A stretch of 64,000 nucleotides of DNA from Microbispora catharanthi (GTDB lineage Bacteria > Actinomycetota > Actinomycetes > Streptosporangiales > Streptosporangiaceae). The stretch covers positions 310,001 through 374,000 of the forward strand of contig NZ_VDMA02000005.1 in the NCBI RefSeq assembly GCF_006334915.2, written 5' to 3'. The notes under the pieces are model-generated. The model was not told where the DNA came from, ran no database searches, and saw only the letters and a list, made by a program, of their open reading frames with translations. Below, in pieces: positions 8,020-15,624 of this stretch. A program made the position numbers and the translations under genes. How positions within the stretch are numbered: position 1 is the stretch's first letter; each line of letters starts with the position of its first letter.

Positions 8020-8516
8020 CGCGGCAGGCGCACCTGTCCACTAAAGACCGTGAATGCCCTGCAACTGGCTATCCTCGTCCGTCTCGTGCACCGGCAGGAT
8101 GGGAACAGCCGGCCAGCCCGTCAACGTGGACGCGCTGGGAGCGACGCCTCGGTCATGGCCACTCGAGAAGGCGGACCGCCCGCCGGCGTCGACGTCGACG
8201 CCTGCCCTCCGATGGGCCCCTCGACAGGGCCACGGCGCAGGGCTTCGAAACAGGGCTCCGAAGCAGGGCCACGGCATAGGGCTGCGGCACAGGGCCGGAG
8301 CACAGGGTCGCAGCACAGGCCGCTGCCGTAAGCCGGGCGCCTCCGTCGCCGCCTGCCCCTCCCGGCGGCCGTCTCGGCCCCTTCCTCTCCGGCACGGCGT
8401 CCGCGTACGCCGCGGTCCGGTGCGCGCGGAAGGCGAGCACGAGCTCCCCTCCTGGCCGGGCAGTGAACCGGCCTTCACGAAGGCCGCCGATTCGATAGCC
8501 AGAGAAAGGCCACGAC
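8020..8516 (+). other. Intergenic region between the MocR-like and SARP-like genes
   Basis: 497 bp without a convincing gene; the ORFs crossing it have atypical composition and run through the tandem repeat. Besides the array at 8214-8317, it holds AGAAAGG, the ribosome site for the gene at 8517. No clear promoter or terminator was seen. Confidence 0.5.
8214..8317. repeat. Eight degenerate 13-bp tandem repeats
   Basis: Eight consecutive 13-bp units begin at 8214, 8227, 8240, 8253, 8266, 8279, 8292 and 8305. Examples are GGGCCACGGCGCA, GGGCTCCGAAGCA and GGGCTGCGGCACA; the approximate consensus is GGGCNNCGGCACA. The period is not a multiple of three, so this is non-coding. It lies about 200 bp upstream of the SARP-like gene and resembles an iteron or multi-site operator. 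Confidence 0.8.
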
Positions 8517-9317
8517 ATGCTCTTCCACCTGCTGGGACGTGTTCAGGTCGGCGACGACGACGCGCCCACGACCATCGGATCGGCCCCGGTAAGGGGGCTG
8601 CTCGCCGCGCTCCTGCTCGAAGAGGGACGCTCGGTGCCGGTGGAGCAATTGATGAGATACCTGTGGGAGGACCCGCCCGGCTCGGCCCGTAAGAACCTGA
8701 GACTCCACATCGCCCGGCTGCGCAACCGGCTGGCGGCCCTGGGGCTGCGCGACCGCCTGATCACCCTTCGGGGAGGCGGCGGCGAGGGCGGCTACCGGCT
8801 GCTGACCGTGCCCGAGGAGGTGGACGCGGTCATGTTCAGGCGGCTCGCCGCCGAGGGCTTCGCCCTGCTGCGCGCCCGGCGGCCCCACGCGGCCGAGGAA
8901 GCGCTCACCGGGGCCCTCCGGCTGTGGCAGGGGCCGATCGGGCAGGACTGCACCGCCTCGGAGCTGCTGCGATCCCGGTTCACGGCCTTCGGCGAGCTGC
9001 ACCTGACGGTGCGGGAGCGGCTGGTGGAGGCTCGCCTGGGCCTGGGCCGCACGGCCGACCTCATCCCCGAGATCCTGGAGGTGCTGGCCGACGCCCCCTT
9101 CCGGGAGACCTCCTGGGCGCACCTGATGCGCGCGTACTACCTGGGCGGGGACGTGGCCGGCGCGATCTCGGCCTGGGGACGCGCCACGGCGGTGCTCGGC
9201 GGCCAGCTCGGCCTCGACCCGTCGGCCGAGCTGCACGAACTCCACCTCGCCGTGCTCCGCCGGGACGACGACGCCGTCCGCGGCGCCGTCGTCCCCCAGC
9301 CGCAGGCCGCCTGCTAG
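8517..9317 (+). CDS. SARP/AfsR-type transcriptional regulator (winged helix plus BTAD)
   Basis: 266 residues. Residues about 1-95 form an OmpR-type winged helix of the SARP kind (VRGLLAALLLEEGRSVPVEQLMRYLW, then RKNLRLHIARLRNRL, then GGYRLLTVPEEVDAVMF). Residues about 100-255 are a bacterial transcriptional activation domain (ALTGALRLWQGP, FGELHLTVRERLVEARLGLG, LMRAYYLGGDVAGAISAWGRA, LGLDPSAELHELHLAVL). SARPs bind direct repeats and activate antibiotic or developmental genes. The length is that of a small SARP with no ATPase part. The stop codon abuts an IS630 insertion: TA of TAG is the duplicated target and the same TAG exists without the element, so the protein is not truncated. A tandem repeat array lies upstream. 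Confidence 0.9.
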   Translation: MLFHLLGRVQVGDDDAPTTIGSAPVRGLLAALLLEEGRSVPVEQLMRYLWEDPPGSARKNLRLHIARLRNRLAALGLRDRLITLRGGGGEGGYRLLTVPEEVDAVMFRRLAAEGFALLRARRPHAAEEALTGALRLWQGPIGQDCTASELLRSRFTAFGELHLTVRERLVEARLGLGRTADLIPEILEVLADAPFRETSWAHLMRAYYLGGDVAGAISAWGRATAVLGGQLGLDPSAELHELHLAVLRRDDDAVRGAVVPQPQAAC

Positions 9318-10569
9318 TGCGTTGACCGGAAATGATCACCGGGTGGGTGACACGCCGTCGGGCTTGCCGGGTTCGGGCGGGTTCTGCTTCCAGACTCCCC
9401 CCTGTAGGGATCGAGTCTGCGGAGGTGGCGGGTGGCAGAACCGGTAAGGGCTCGACGGCTGGACGATCACGGGGGGCAGTACCTGCAACGCATCGTCCGG
9501 CGGGGCAAACACGGATCGATCAAAGTCCGTAGGGCGTTGATCATCATGGCGTCGGCGTCCGGGACCCCGGCCCCGGCGATCGCCCGGCTGGTGGCGGCCG
9601 ATGAGGACACGGCGCGGGACGTCATCCACGCCTTCAACGAGCGGAGTCTGTCAGCACTGGACCCTAACTGGGCGGGAGGCCGTCCCCGCCTGCTGACCAG
9701 CGACGACGAAGCATTCGTCATCGCGACGGTCAAGATGCGCCCGGCCAGTCTGGGCCGTCCGTTCACGCACTGGAGTATCCGCAAACTCGTCGACTACCTC
9801 GCCATCTGCCCCGACCGGCCGATGCGGGTCGGGCGGGAACGGCTGCGTCTGCTGCTGCATGAACACAAGATCTCCTTCCAGCGGACGCGGACCTAGAAGG
9901 AATCACGCGACCCCGACAAGGACGCCAAACTCGACCGGATCGAACACGTCACCACGCACTACCTGGACCGGTGCTTCGCCTTCGACCAGTTCGGGCCCCT
10001 GTCGATCCGCCCCTGCCACGGCACGTCCTGGGCGCCGGAGGGCAAGCCCGACCGACTGCCGGCGACCTACCACCGCACTCATGGCGTCCGGTACTTCCAC
10101 GGCTGCTACTCCCTGAGTGACGACCAGCTCTGGGGCGTCAACCGGGAGCGCAAGGGCGGGAAGAACACCCTCGCGGCGTTGAAGACGATCCGGGCCCGCA
10201 AACCCGACGGCGCACCCATCTATGCGATCATGGACAATCTGTCGTCCAACAAGACCCCCGCGATCCGCGCGTGGGCGAAAAAACACAAGGTCGAGCTGTG
10301 TTTCACACCCACCAGCGCCTCATGGGCCAACCCCATCGAGGCCCAGTTCGGGCCCTTGCGGAACTTCGTGATGGGCAACAGCGACCACCCCAACCACACC
10401 GTCCTGGCCCGGAAACTGCAGGACTACCTGCGCTGGCGTAACGCCAACGCCCGCCACCCCGACGTCCTGGTCGCCCAACGCCGCGAACGCGCCCGCATCC
10501 GCAGCGAACGCCAGCAACGCTGGGGCCGACCACGCCGAGCAGCGGCATGATCAACCCCGGTGAGCGCAC
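9317..10569 (+). mobile_element. IS630-family insertion sequence
   Basis: 1,253-bp element flanked by the TA duplication typical of IS630 (9315-9316 and 10570-10571, each inside CTAG). The ends are imperfect inverted repeats: left GTGCGTTGACCGG, right (reverse complement) GTGCGCTCACCGG, with a further shared TGATCA. It carries one transposase gene interrupted by a stop codon. It landed exactly at the 3' end of the SARP-like gene. Confidence 0.9.
9432..10550 (+). pseudogene. IS630 transposase interrupted by an in-frame amber codon
   Basis: A single reading frame of 373 codons encodes an IS630 transposase except for one TAG at 9894-9896, in the context FQRTRT-stop-KES. Relatives normally have Trp here, so one TGG to TAG change explains it. 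I translated the stretch after the stop and found no other stop or frameshift. The N-terminal part has the helix-turn-helix region (LIIMASASGTPAPAIARLVA). The DDE triad is recognisable downstream: Asp in AFDQFG, Asp in IMDNLSSNK and Glu in NPIEAQFG. The GTG start follows GGAGGT. Inactive unless the amber is suppressed. Confidence 0.9.
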
Positions 10570-10584
10570 TAGCGTTCACCGAGT

Positions 10585-11097
10585 TCAGTGATCTGCGGCC
10601 GGTCGGTCGTCGTTGACCAGCCACTGCCGCCCGTCGATCAGCTCCCGGACCGCGTCGAGCTGTCCGGCGTGCGTCGCAGTGTCGACGATCACGTGCATCA
10701 GCACTTCGCGCAAAGACCCCAGCCGCCATGACCCCGAACCGAACATCTTCGTCGGCCACCAGGCCAGCACGGCATCGATCGCCGTCGCCCCGATGACCCT
10801 GTTCGACTGCTCGATCGTCTGTCGATACCGTGCGAGCACGTCCGCGCCGGAGAACTCCTCGGGGACCTTCCAACCGAACTCGCCGGCCACGAGCGTGTCG
10901 ATGACCTGGCGATCGGCGGCCATCGCTCCACGGAACCAAAGCACCTCGGACCAGGTCAAATGGTGCACCAGGTCGCGGGGTGACCAACCGGACGGCAGCA
11001 CCGCCTTGCGTAGGTCCCCCTCGCCAAGGCCGTCCAGGATGCCCAGGACGTGCTTGCGCTGCGAGTCCAGGTAACCGAGCAGTGTTTCGCGCTCCAC
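10585..11097 (-). CDS. DinB-like (DUF664/mycothiol-dependent type) protein
   Basis: 170 residues with a DinB four-helix-bundle pattern: LLGYLDSQRKHVLGILDGL, then WSPRDLVHHLTWSEVLWF, then LREVLMHVIVDTATHAGQLD. The conserved His at about 45-46 and the later MH and TH histidines would bind a divalent metal. In actinomycetes this superfamily includes mycothiol-dependent isomerases and S-transferases; the substrate here is unknown. GTG start with GGGGAG upstream. Its 3' end lies only 15 bp from the right end of the IS630 copy, on the opposite strand. Confidence 0.8.
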   Translation of the reverse strand: MERETLLGYLDSQRKHVLGILDGLGEGDLRKAVLPSGWSPRDLVHHLTWSEVLWFRGAMAADRQVIDTLVAGEFGWKVPEEFSGADVLARYRQTIEQSNRVIGATAIDAVLAWWPTKMFGSGSWRLGSLREVLMHVIVDTATHAGQLDAVRELIDGRQWLVNDDRPAADH

Positions 11098-11273
11098 AGC
11101 CTTGCTCTCCCCCGATATTTGTGGATTTCAGACCATACAACAACGAGATCGGCAACCGCATGGATCAACGTGAGCGCGGTCAAGCTGGCGCGTTGTCCAC
11201 CCGGTGAACGTTCATGGTCACCGCACTAGATCGTGTCTTCTAGATCCTGGGCCTGAAGAGGCGGGTCGCGCAG

Positions 11274-11308
11274 AAAGGGCCGCGAGGCGTTCCGCCTCGC
11301 GGCCCTTT
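11274..11308. terminator. Strong bidirectional terminator hairpin
   Basis: AAAGGGCCGCGAGGCG and CGCCTCGCGGCCCTTT form a perfect 16-bp stem with a TTC loop, with A and T tracts at the foot. It sits downstream of the S26 signal peptidase gene and would end the minus-strand peptide cassette. Confidence 0.85.
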
Positions 11309-11336
11309 CACGTCTCTCCCGCCCCGGGCCCCCGAT

Positions 11337-11384
11337 CCCCCGGACCCCCAATCCCCCGGACCCCCAATCCCCCGGACCCTCAGT
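11337..11384. repeat. Three tandem copies of a 16-bp C-rich unit
   Basis: CCCCCGGACCCCCAAT occurs twice in tandem (11337-11352, 11353-11368), followed by a variant CCCCCGGACCCTCAGT (11369-11384). The last copy covers the stop codon of the S26 peptidase gene. Probably a slippage-generated minisatellite. Confidence 0.8.
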
Positions 11385-11883
11385 CCCTCCGGGCGCCCGG
11401 TGCCCGCGCGGGGAGCACGCGGACCACCTTCCCGACGAGGCCGGCCGCGGGGACGTATCCGAAGTGGCGGGAGTCCATGCTGTGTCCGGCGTTGTCGCCG
11501 AGCAGGACGAAGGCCCCCCGTGGAACGGCGGTCTCGTCCGCCTGACGGGGGACCTCGGCGGGGACGGGGTCGCCCGGGATCGCGGCGACCCTCTTGACCA
11601 CGTAGCCGGCACCGGGATCCACGGTGACCTGGCTCGGCATGAGGCCCGCGCGCTCCACCACGAGCCCGGCCACGTCGGCCAGGACGACGTCCTCCCGGCG
11701 GAGGCGGCCGGCGGGGACGCGCCGCACCAGCACCCGGTCGCCGGACCGGTACGTGGGGCGCATGCTGTCCCCGGAGACGCTCACCATCAGCAGTCTCCTG
11801 CGCGCCCAGACCAGGCCCGCGGCCGCGGTGGCGGCGATGGCTGCGACGAGGGCGAGGAGGAGCGGCAGCGGTGCGGCGGTCAC
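11380..11883 (-). CDS. S26-family signal peptidase dedicated to the peptide cassette
   Basis: 167 residues. An N-terminal membrane helix (LPLLLALVAAIAATAAAGLVW) is followed by SGDSM with the catalytic Ser40 and YVVKRVAAIPGD with the general-base Lys97, the Ser/Lys dyad of type I signal peptidases. LLGDNAGHSMDSRHFGYV is the conserved box E. It is small for a housekeeping LepB. It is last in an operon with a peptide gene, MauE-like, TlpA-like and ABC exporter genes, overlapping the ABC stop (GTGA). It probably removes the leader of the small peptide, which has an AQA site. That substrate is an inference from position. Confidence 0.85.
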   Translation of the reverse strand: MTAAPLPLLLALVAAIAATAAAGLVWARRRLLMVSVSGDSMRPTYRSGDRVLVRRVPAGRLRREDVVLADVAGLVVERAGLMPSQVTVDPGAGYVVKRVAAIPGDPVPAEVPRQADETAVPRGAFVLLGDNAGHSMDSRHFGYVPAAGLVGKVVRVLPARAPGARRD

Positions 11884-13745
11884 AGGCCGAACCTCCCTCG
11901 AACCAGCTCCAGCAGGTCCTCGGCCTGCGGGGGCGGCGGCTCCGCATAGCCCTCGGCCTGCATGCGGAACAGGCCGGCGTAGACGCCGTCGAGTGCGATC
12001 AGTTCCTCGTGCGTGCCCTGCTCGGCGACCGCGCCGTCCGCCAGGACGACCAGCGTGTCGGCGTCCCGCAGGGTGTTGAGGCGATGTGAGACGAGCACGC
12101 TGGTCCGGCCCGCCCGCCGTTCTCGCAGGGAGTGGTGGATGCGGTGCTCGGCCTCGGCGTCCAGGCCGGAGCTGGGCTCGTCAAGGATCATGAGATCGCG
12201 CTCCGCCCGCAGGTGCGCGCGGGCCAGGGCCAGCCGCTGCCACTGCCCGCCGGACAGGGTGACCCCCGTCTCGCCGCCGGTGTCGCCGTCCTCCTGGTCG
12301 TCTCCCTGGAAGAAGAGCCGGGACAGCAGGGTGTCGTAGGAGTCCGGCAGCGCGGTGACGAACTCGTGGGCCCCCGCGTCCCGGGCCGCGGCGGCGATGC
12401 GGTCCCGGTCGCCGAGGTGGGCCAGGTCCCCCAGGCCGATGTTCTCCGCGGCGGTCAGGTCGTACTCCATGTAGTCCTGGAAGACCGCGCTGATCCGGGA
12501 CCGCAGTTCGGCCGGGTCCAGGTCCCGCAGGTCCACCCCGTCCCACAGGATCGCGCCCCGCTCCGGGTCGTACATCCGGCACAGCAGCTTGACGAGGGTG
12601 CTCTTGCCGGCGCCGTTGCGGCCGACCACCCCCACGGTGCGACCGTACGCGATGGTGAGGTTCACGCCCCGCAGAATCCAGGGGTGACCCGGCGAATAAC
12701 GGAACCACACGTCGCGGAACTCGATGCCGCGGGCCAGCGGAGCGACCTTCCCGGGGTGCGCGGGCACCGGCAGGTCGGGCTCTGCGGCCAGGACCTCGCG
12801 ATAGTGGGTGAAGAGCAGGAGCTGCTGGTGCGACTGGGCGATCCCGTTGACGACGGCCAGGCCCGCCGCCTGCACTCCGGCCACCGCCGCCACCAGCAGG
12901 GAGACGTCGCCGACGGTGATGCGCCCGCCCGCCGCCGCGAGCACGGCCCAGATCATCGCCCCGCCCGCCACCGCGGCCCCGATCATGCCGGTCAGCCCCT
13001 GGGCGCCCAGTTCCCTGCGGTCCAGCCGCCGGTTCTCGCCGTCGGCCCTGCGGCGCTGGGCCGACATGCGCTCGCGCAGGTGGGCGCCGATGCCGAACAG
13101 CCGGATCTCCTTGGCGGCCTGGGCGTCGGTCAGCAGGTCCCGGAAGAAGATCTCCCGGCGCTCCACCGGGCTCAGCCGCCAGTAAACGGCGGCCCTGCGC
13201 CGGGCCAGCCGCAGCTCCAGGCCCAGCACCGGCACTGCTGAAGCGAGCACCAGGACGGGCATCCACGGCGAGAGGACCAGCAGCGAGCCGAGGAACCCCA
13301 GCCCGGTGACGGCGGCGCCGGCCGTGGACAGCGCGCCGGAGACGACCACGCCCGGGGTGGTGCCGCCGTGCTGCAGCGCCATCCGCATCCGGTTGAGGAA
13401 GGCCGGGTCCTCGAACCTGGCCATGCCGACGAACCGCTCGGTCACCGCGAACAGCCGCTCCTGCGCCAGCAGCCCGACCCGGCGCCCGGTCTCGGCCGAG
13501 GCGTACCGCAGGACGTGCGGCACCAGCGCCATGACGAGCCCGGCGGCGGCCAGGGCCACACCCGGCCCGAGCACCGCCCCGGCGCCGCCCCCGGTCGTGA
13601 CGCCGTCCAGGAGCAGCTTGGTCAGCCATGCCCCCGCGACCGGCGCCACCGCGCCCAGAACCGTGCACACCGCGAACACGCCCGTGTGCAGCCGGCCGGC
13701 CCGCCAAGTCAGCCGCAGGGCCTCGATGATCCCGCCCACCGTCAC
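11880..13745 (-). CDS. ABC exporter, fused permease and ATPase, no C39 peptidase domain
   Basis: 621 residues. The N-terminal six-helix membrane domain starts almost at once (RLHTGVFAVCTVLGAVAPVAGAW near residue 17), so there is no N-terminal cysteine-peptidase domain of the bacteriocin-exporter type. The C-terminal ATPase has Walker A GRNGAGKST near residue 375, signature LSGGQWQR, Walker B LMILDEP and switch VSHR. It is most likely a homodimeric peptide exporter. It overlaps both neighbours by 4 bp (GTGA). The missing protease domain fits with a separate S26 peptidase encoded next door. Cargo inferred to be the four-cysteine peptide. Confidence 0.9.
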   Translation of the reverse strand: MTVGGIIEALRLTWRAGRLHTGVFAVCTVLGAVAPVAGAWLTKLLLDGVTTGGGAGAVLGPGVALAAAGLVMALVPHVLRYASAETGRRVGLLAQERLFAVTERFVGMARFEDPAFLNRMRMALQHGGTTPGVVVSGALSTAGAAVTGLGFLGSLLVLSPWMPVLVLASAVPVLGLELRLARRRAAVYWRLSPVERREIFFRDLLTDAQAAKEIRLFGIGAHLRERMSAQRRRADGENRRLDRRELGAQGLTGMIGAAVAGGAMIWAVLAAAGGRITVGDVSLLVAAVAGVQAAGLAVVNGIAQSHQQLLLFTHYREVLAAEPDLPVPAHPGKVAPLARGIEFRDVWFRYSPGHPWILRGVNLTIAYGRTVGVVGRNGAGKSTLVKLLCRMYDPERGAILWDGVDLRDLDPAELRSRISAVFQDYMEYDLTAAENIGLGDLAHLGDRDRIAAAARDAGAHEFVTALPDSYDTLLSRLFFQGDDQEDGDTGGETGVTLSGGQWQRLALARAHLRAERDLMILDEPSSGLDAEAEHRIHHSLRERRAGRTSVLVSHRLNTLRDADTLVVLADGAVAEQGTHEELIALDGVYAGLFRMQAEGYAEPPPPQAEDLLELVRGRFGL

Positions 13746-14320
13746 ACCTCCGCCGGATCGAGGAACAGGTGCTCCATGCCGGCCCCGGAGGCGCTGACCA
13801 CGCCGCCCGGGTCGACCAGCGCCAGCGCCGGGTACGCCCTGACGCCCAGCGCCTCACCCACCGGGCCGCCCCGGTCCGGCTCCACCACCACGGTGGCGAC
13901 CGGCTCCAACTGCCGGACCTTGTCGGCGAGGTCACGGGCGTCGCCGACAAGGAGCGCCAGCACCTGGGTGCCACCGCCGGGGAAGGCCGCGGCGAACTCC
14001 GCGAACTCGGGCAGTCGCTCCTCGCACGCCTGGCAGCCCGCGGTGAAGGCCCCGACCAGCGTGGTGGATCGGGCGAAGAACTCCTCGCCGATCGGCTCAC
14101 CGCGCACGGTGTGGCCGTGGAACGCGCCCACGCGCTCGCCTGCGGCACGCATCGCGCGCGGGGGCTTGTGCACGACTCGCCAGCGCCCCGGATCGGAGCG
14201 CGCGGCCGGCAGGATGTCATACGCGCGCAGGCGGCGGATCACACCGGCCGTGAGCAGGAGGTTCAGTACGCCGACAAGGCCGGCGAACGACACTGCGAAG
14301 ATCGACACGAGGACTCCCAC
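13742..14320 (-). CDS. Membrane-anchored thioredoxin-like (TlpA/MauD-like) protein
   Basis: 192 residues. An N-terminal helix (LVSIFAVSFAGLVGVLNLLL) anchors a thioredoxin fold outside the membrane. The active site is CQAC (Cys96, Cys99) in FTAGCQACEERLP, and the cis-Pro region is AYPALALVD. It would oxidise, reduce or isomerise disulfides. Pairing with a MauE-like partner resembles MauE/MauD of methylamine dehydrogenase maturation, where the pair handles disulfides of a cysteine-rich subunit. GTG start 17 bp after the MauE-like stop. Confidence 0.85.
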   Translation of the reverse strand: MGVLVSIFAVSFAGLVGVLNLLLTAGVIRRLRAYDILPAARSDPGRWRVVHKPPRAMRAAGERVGAFHGHTVRGEPIGEEFFARSTTLVGAFTAGCQACEERLPEFAEFAAAFPGGGTQVLALLVGDARDLADKVRQLEPVATVVVEPDRGGPVGEALGVRAYPALALVDPGGVVSASGAGMEHLFLDPAEV

Positions 14321-14337
14321 GTCTCAGGAATTGGCAT

Positions 14338-14874
14338 TCACGCGCCCGACGGCCGGAGCAGACCGGCGATGCCGTCGGTGAGCAGGACGAGGCCGGCCAC
14401 CACCAGGCCGAGGAACGCGGCGGCCACGGCGCCGGCCGGTTCCGGCACGGCGCCGGAGGCGTCGAGGCCGAGGACCGAGCCGGTCAGCGAGCCGGCCAGC
14501 AGCACACCGTTGCGGACCAGGTGGGCCGGGCCCACCGGCGACCGCGAACCACCGCCGAAGCAGGCGCACGGCACGCGCCGCCGTGACAGCAGGGCCGACG
14601 CGATGGCCGCGGTGAACGCCGCCAGCAGCGCCGCCGCGACCGCGAACCCGGCCACGACGGTGGCCGGCGGGACGAGCAGCACGGCCACGGCCAGTTCCCC
14701 GGCGACGACCACCGGTCCCGTCACCGTCCGCGCCGGCGGCGGAACCCACGGCGCCAGCGCGCCGGCCGCGTCCAGGAAAGCGGCGTACGCGCCCCGGCCA
14801 CGCACCTTGCTCACCGCCGAGACGGCGAACACGGCGCCCACGAAAAGGCGACAGCAGATCAGGACGTACTCCAC
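14338..14874 (-). CDS. MauE/DoxX-like redox membrane protein
   Basis: 178 residues with four to five membrane helices (LICCRLFVGAVFAVSAVSKV, VVVAGELAVAVLLVP, VVAGFAVAAALLAAF, AVAAAFLGLVVAGLVLL). VPCACFGGG (Cys103, Cys105) in a loop is the CxCFG signature of MauE-like proteins; Cys7 and Cys8 lie in the first helix. Likely passes electrons between the membrane quinone pool and the TlpA-like protein. I chose the GTG at 14874, with GGAG five bases upstream, over an ATG at 14958 that would add a non-membrane extension and run through a terminator hairpin. Confidence 0.8.
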   Translation of the reverse strand: MEYVLICCRLFVGAVFAVSAVSKVRGRGAYAAFLDAAGALAPWVPPPARTVTGPVVVAGELAVAVLLVPPATVVAGFAVAAALLAAFTAAIASALLSRRRVPCACFGGGSRSPVGPAHLVRNGVLLAGSLTGSVLGLDASGAVPEPAGAVAAAFLGLVVAGLVLLTDGIAGLLRPSGA

Positions 14875-14914
14875 GGTGACTCCGTTCGGGCAGCGGATCG
14901 GGAATGGACACAAA

Positions 14915-14951
14915 CGCCGCCCGGATCGCACCTCGTGTGATCCGGGCGGCG
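14915..14951 (-). terminator. Hairpin between the peptide gene and the export genes
   Basis: CGCCGCCCGGATC and GATCCGGGCGGCG form a perfect 13-bp stem that extends inward (G-T wobble, then CAC/GTG) around a 3-nt loop. On the minus strand it is followed by a T-rich TTTGTGT. It lies between the small peptide gene and mauE-like, so partial readthrough would give more peptide mRNA than exporter mRNA, as in many RiPP operons. Confidence 0.7.
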
Positions 14952-15084
14952 TGTTCACCGCGCACTGCGATTACGCGGACCGGTGTGACCGTTCACCGGA
15001 ATCGCCGGCGAATCACCACCGGAACCGCGAATCGCGCTTTCGTCGTTTCATCGCGGTCCCGGTTTTCCGCCGGATTCCGGTCGG

Positions 15085-15315
15085 TCAGCAGCCGCCCGAC
15101 GTCTGCAGGGTGATGGTCTTGGCCTCGAAGTCCACGCAGATCTTCTTCGTGACGGTCGCCACCGTGAAGGGATATCCGCCGGTGCAGTTGACCTGCTCGG
15201 TACCGATAGTGACGCACTTGGCCACGGCCTGAGCCTCCGCCGCGGGAACCACCGTGCTCAGCATGCGGTCGGTGAGCGACCCGAGAGTCCGAACCATTCT
15301 CACACCTCTTTCCAT
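15085..15315 (-). CDS. Four-cysteine secreted peptide precursor, candidate RiPP or bacteriocin
   Basis: 76 residues from ATG 15315, or 70 from the in-frame ATG at 15297. The leader (MVRTLGSLTDRMLSTVVPAAEAQA) ends in an AQA signal-peptidase-like site but lacks a hydrophobic core, so it is not an ordinary Sec signal. The core of about 46 residues has Cys34, Cys44, Cys60 and Cys76 (last residue, in QTSGGC), enough for two disulfides, and is rich in Thr and Val. GGGAGG precedes ATG 15315 at good spacing; GAAAGAGG precedes 15297. Downstream genes encode a redox pair, an ABC exporter and a signal peptidase. No lanthipeptide, YcaO or radical-SAM enzyme is near. I do not recognise the family; function inferred from context. 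Confidence 0.7.
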   Translation of the reverse strand: MERGVRMVRTLGSLTDRMLSTVVPAAEAQAVAKCVTIGTEQVNCTGGYPFTVATVTKKICVDFEAKTITLQTSGGC

Positions 15316-15322
15316 TGGTTTT

Positions 15323-15338
15323 CCTCCCTTTCGGGAGG
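15323..15338 (-). promoter_or_regulatory. GAAA tetraloop hairpin enclosing the peptide gene's ribosome site
   Basis: On the minus strand CCTCCC-GAAA-GGGAGG forms a 6-bp stem capped by a GNRA tetraloop. The 3' arm GGGAGG is the Shine-Dalgarno for the ATG at 15315, so folding would hide it and favour the ATG at 15297. Possible translational control. Confidence 0.45.
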
Positions 15339-15624
15339 GGCCGGTTTCTCCGACACCGACGACAATAGGAATGATTTGCATGGGAACGGCATGCGATTCA
15401 TTCACGGGCGCCCCCGGCCGAGCCCCGGTAGCCCCGTCCGCTCCGGCGACGGCGGCAGGCCCGGCCCGGATCGCCGATGAAAGTTGCACGTCCATACGAA
15501 ATCAGCCGCAGGTCAGGGCCTTGCGGGCCGCCTGAGCGTTGACCGTACGGCGTGGCGCGGAAAAGGATGCGGCTCGACCTGCGCCCGGAGAGGGCGACAG
15601 CGCGACCGCTCGAAGGAGCTCCCC

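Noticed and set aside
8214-8317. CRISPR array
   Set aside because: Units are contiguous 13-bp repeats without spacers, and no cas genes are present.
9315-10571. Truncation of the SARP-like gene by the IS630 insertion
   Set aside because: Rejoining the flanks across the TA target gives TGC TAG again, so the stop codon existed before insertion.
15484-15624. N-terminal extension of the glycoside hydrolase from an upstream ATG
   Set aside because: ATG 15625 has AAGGAG at ideal spacing and begins a proper signal peptide; the extension has no signal character.
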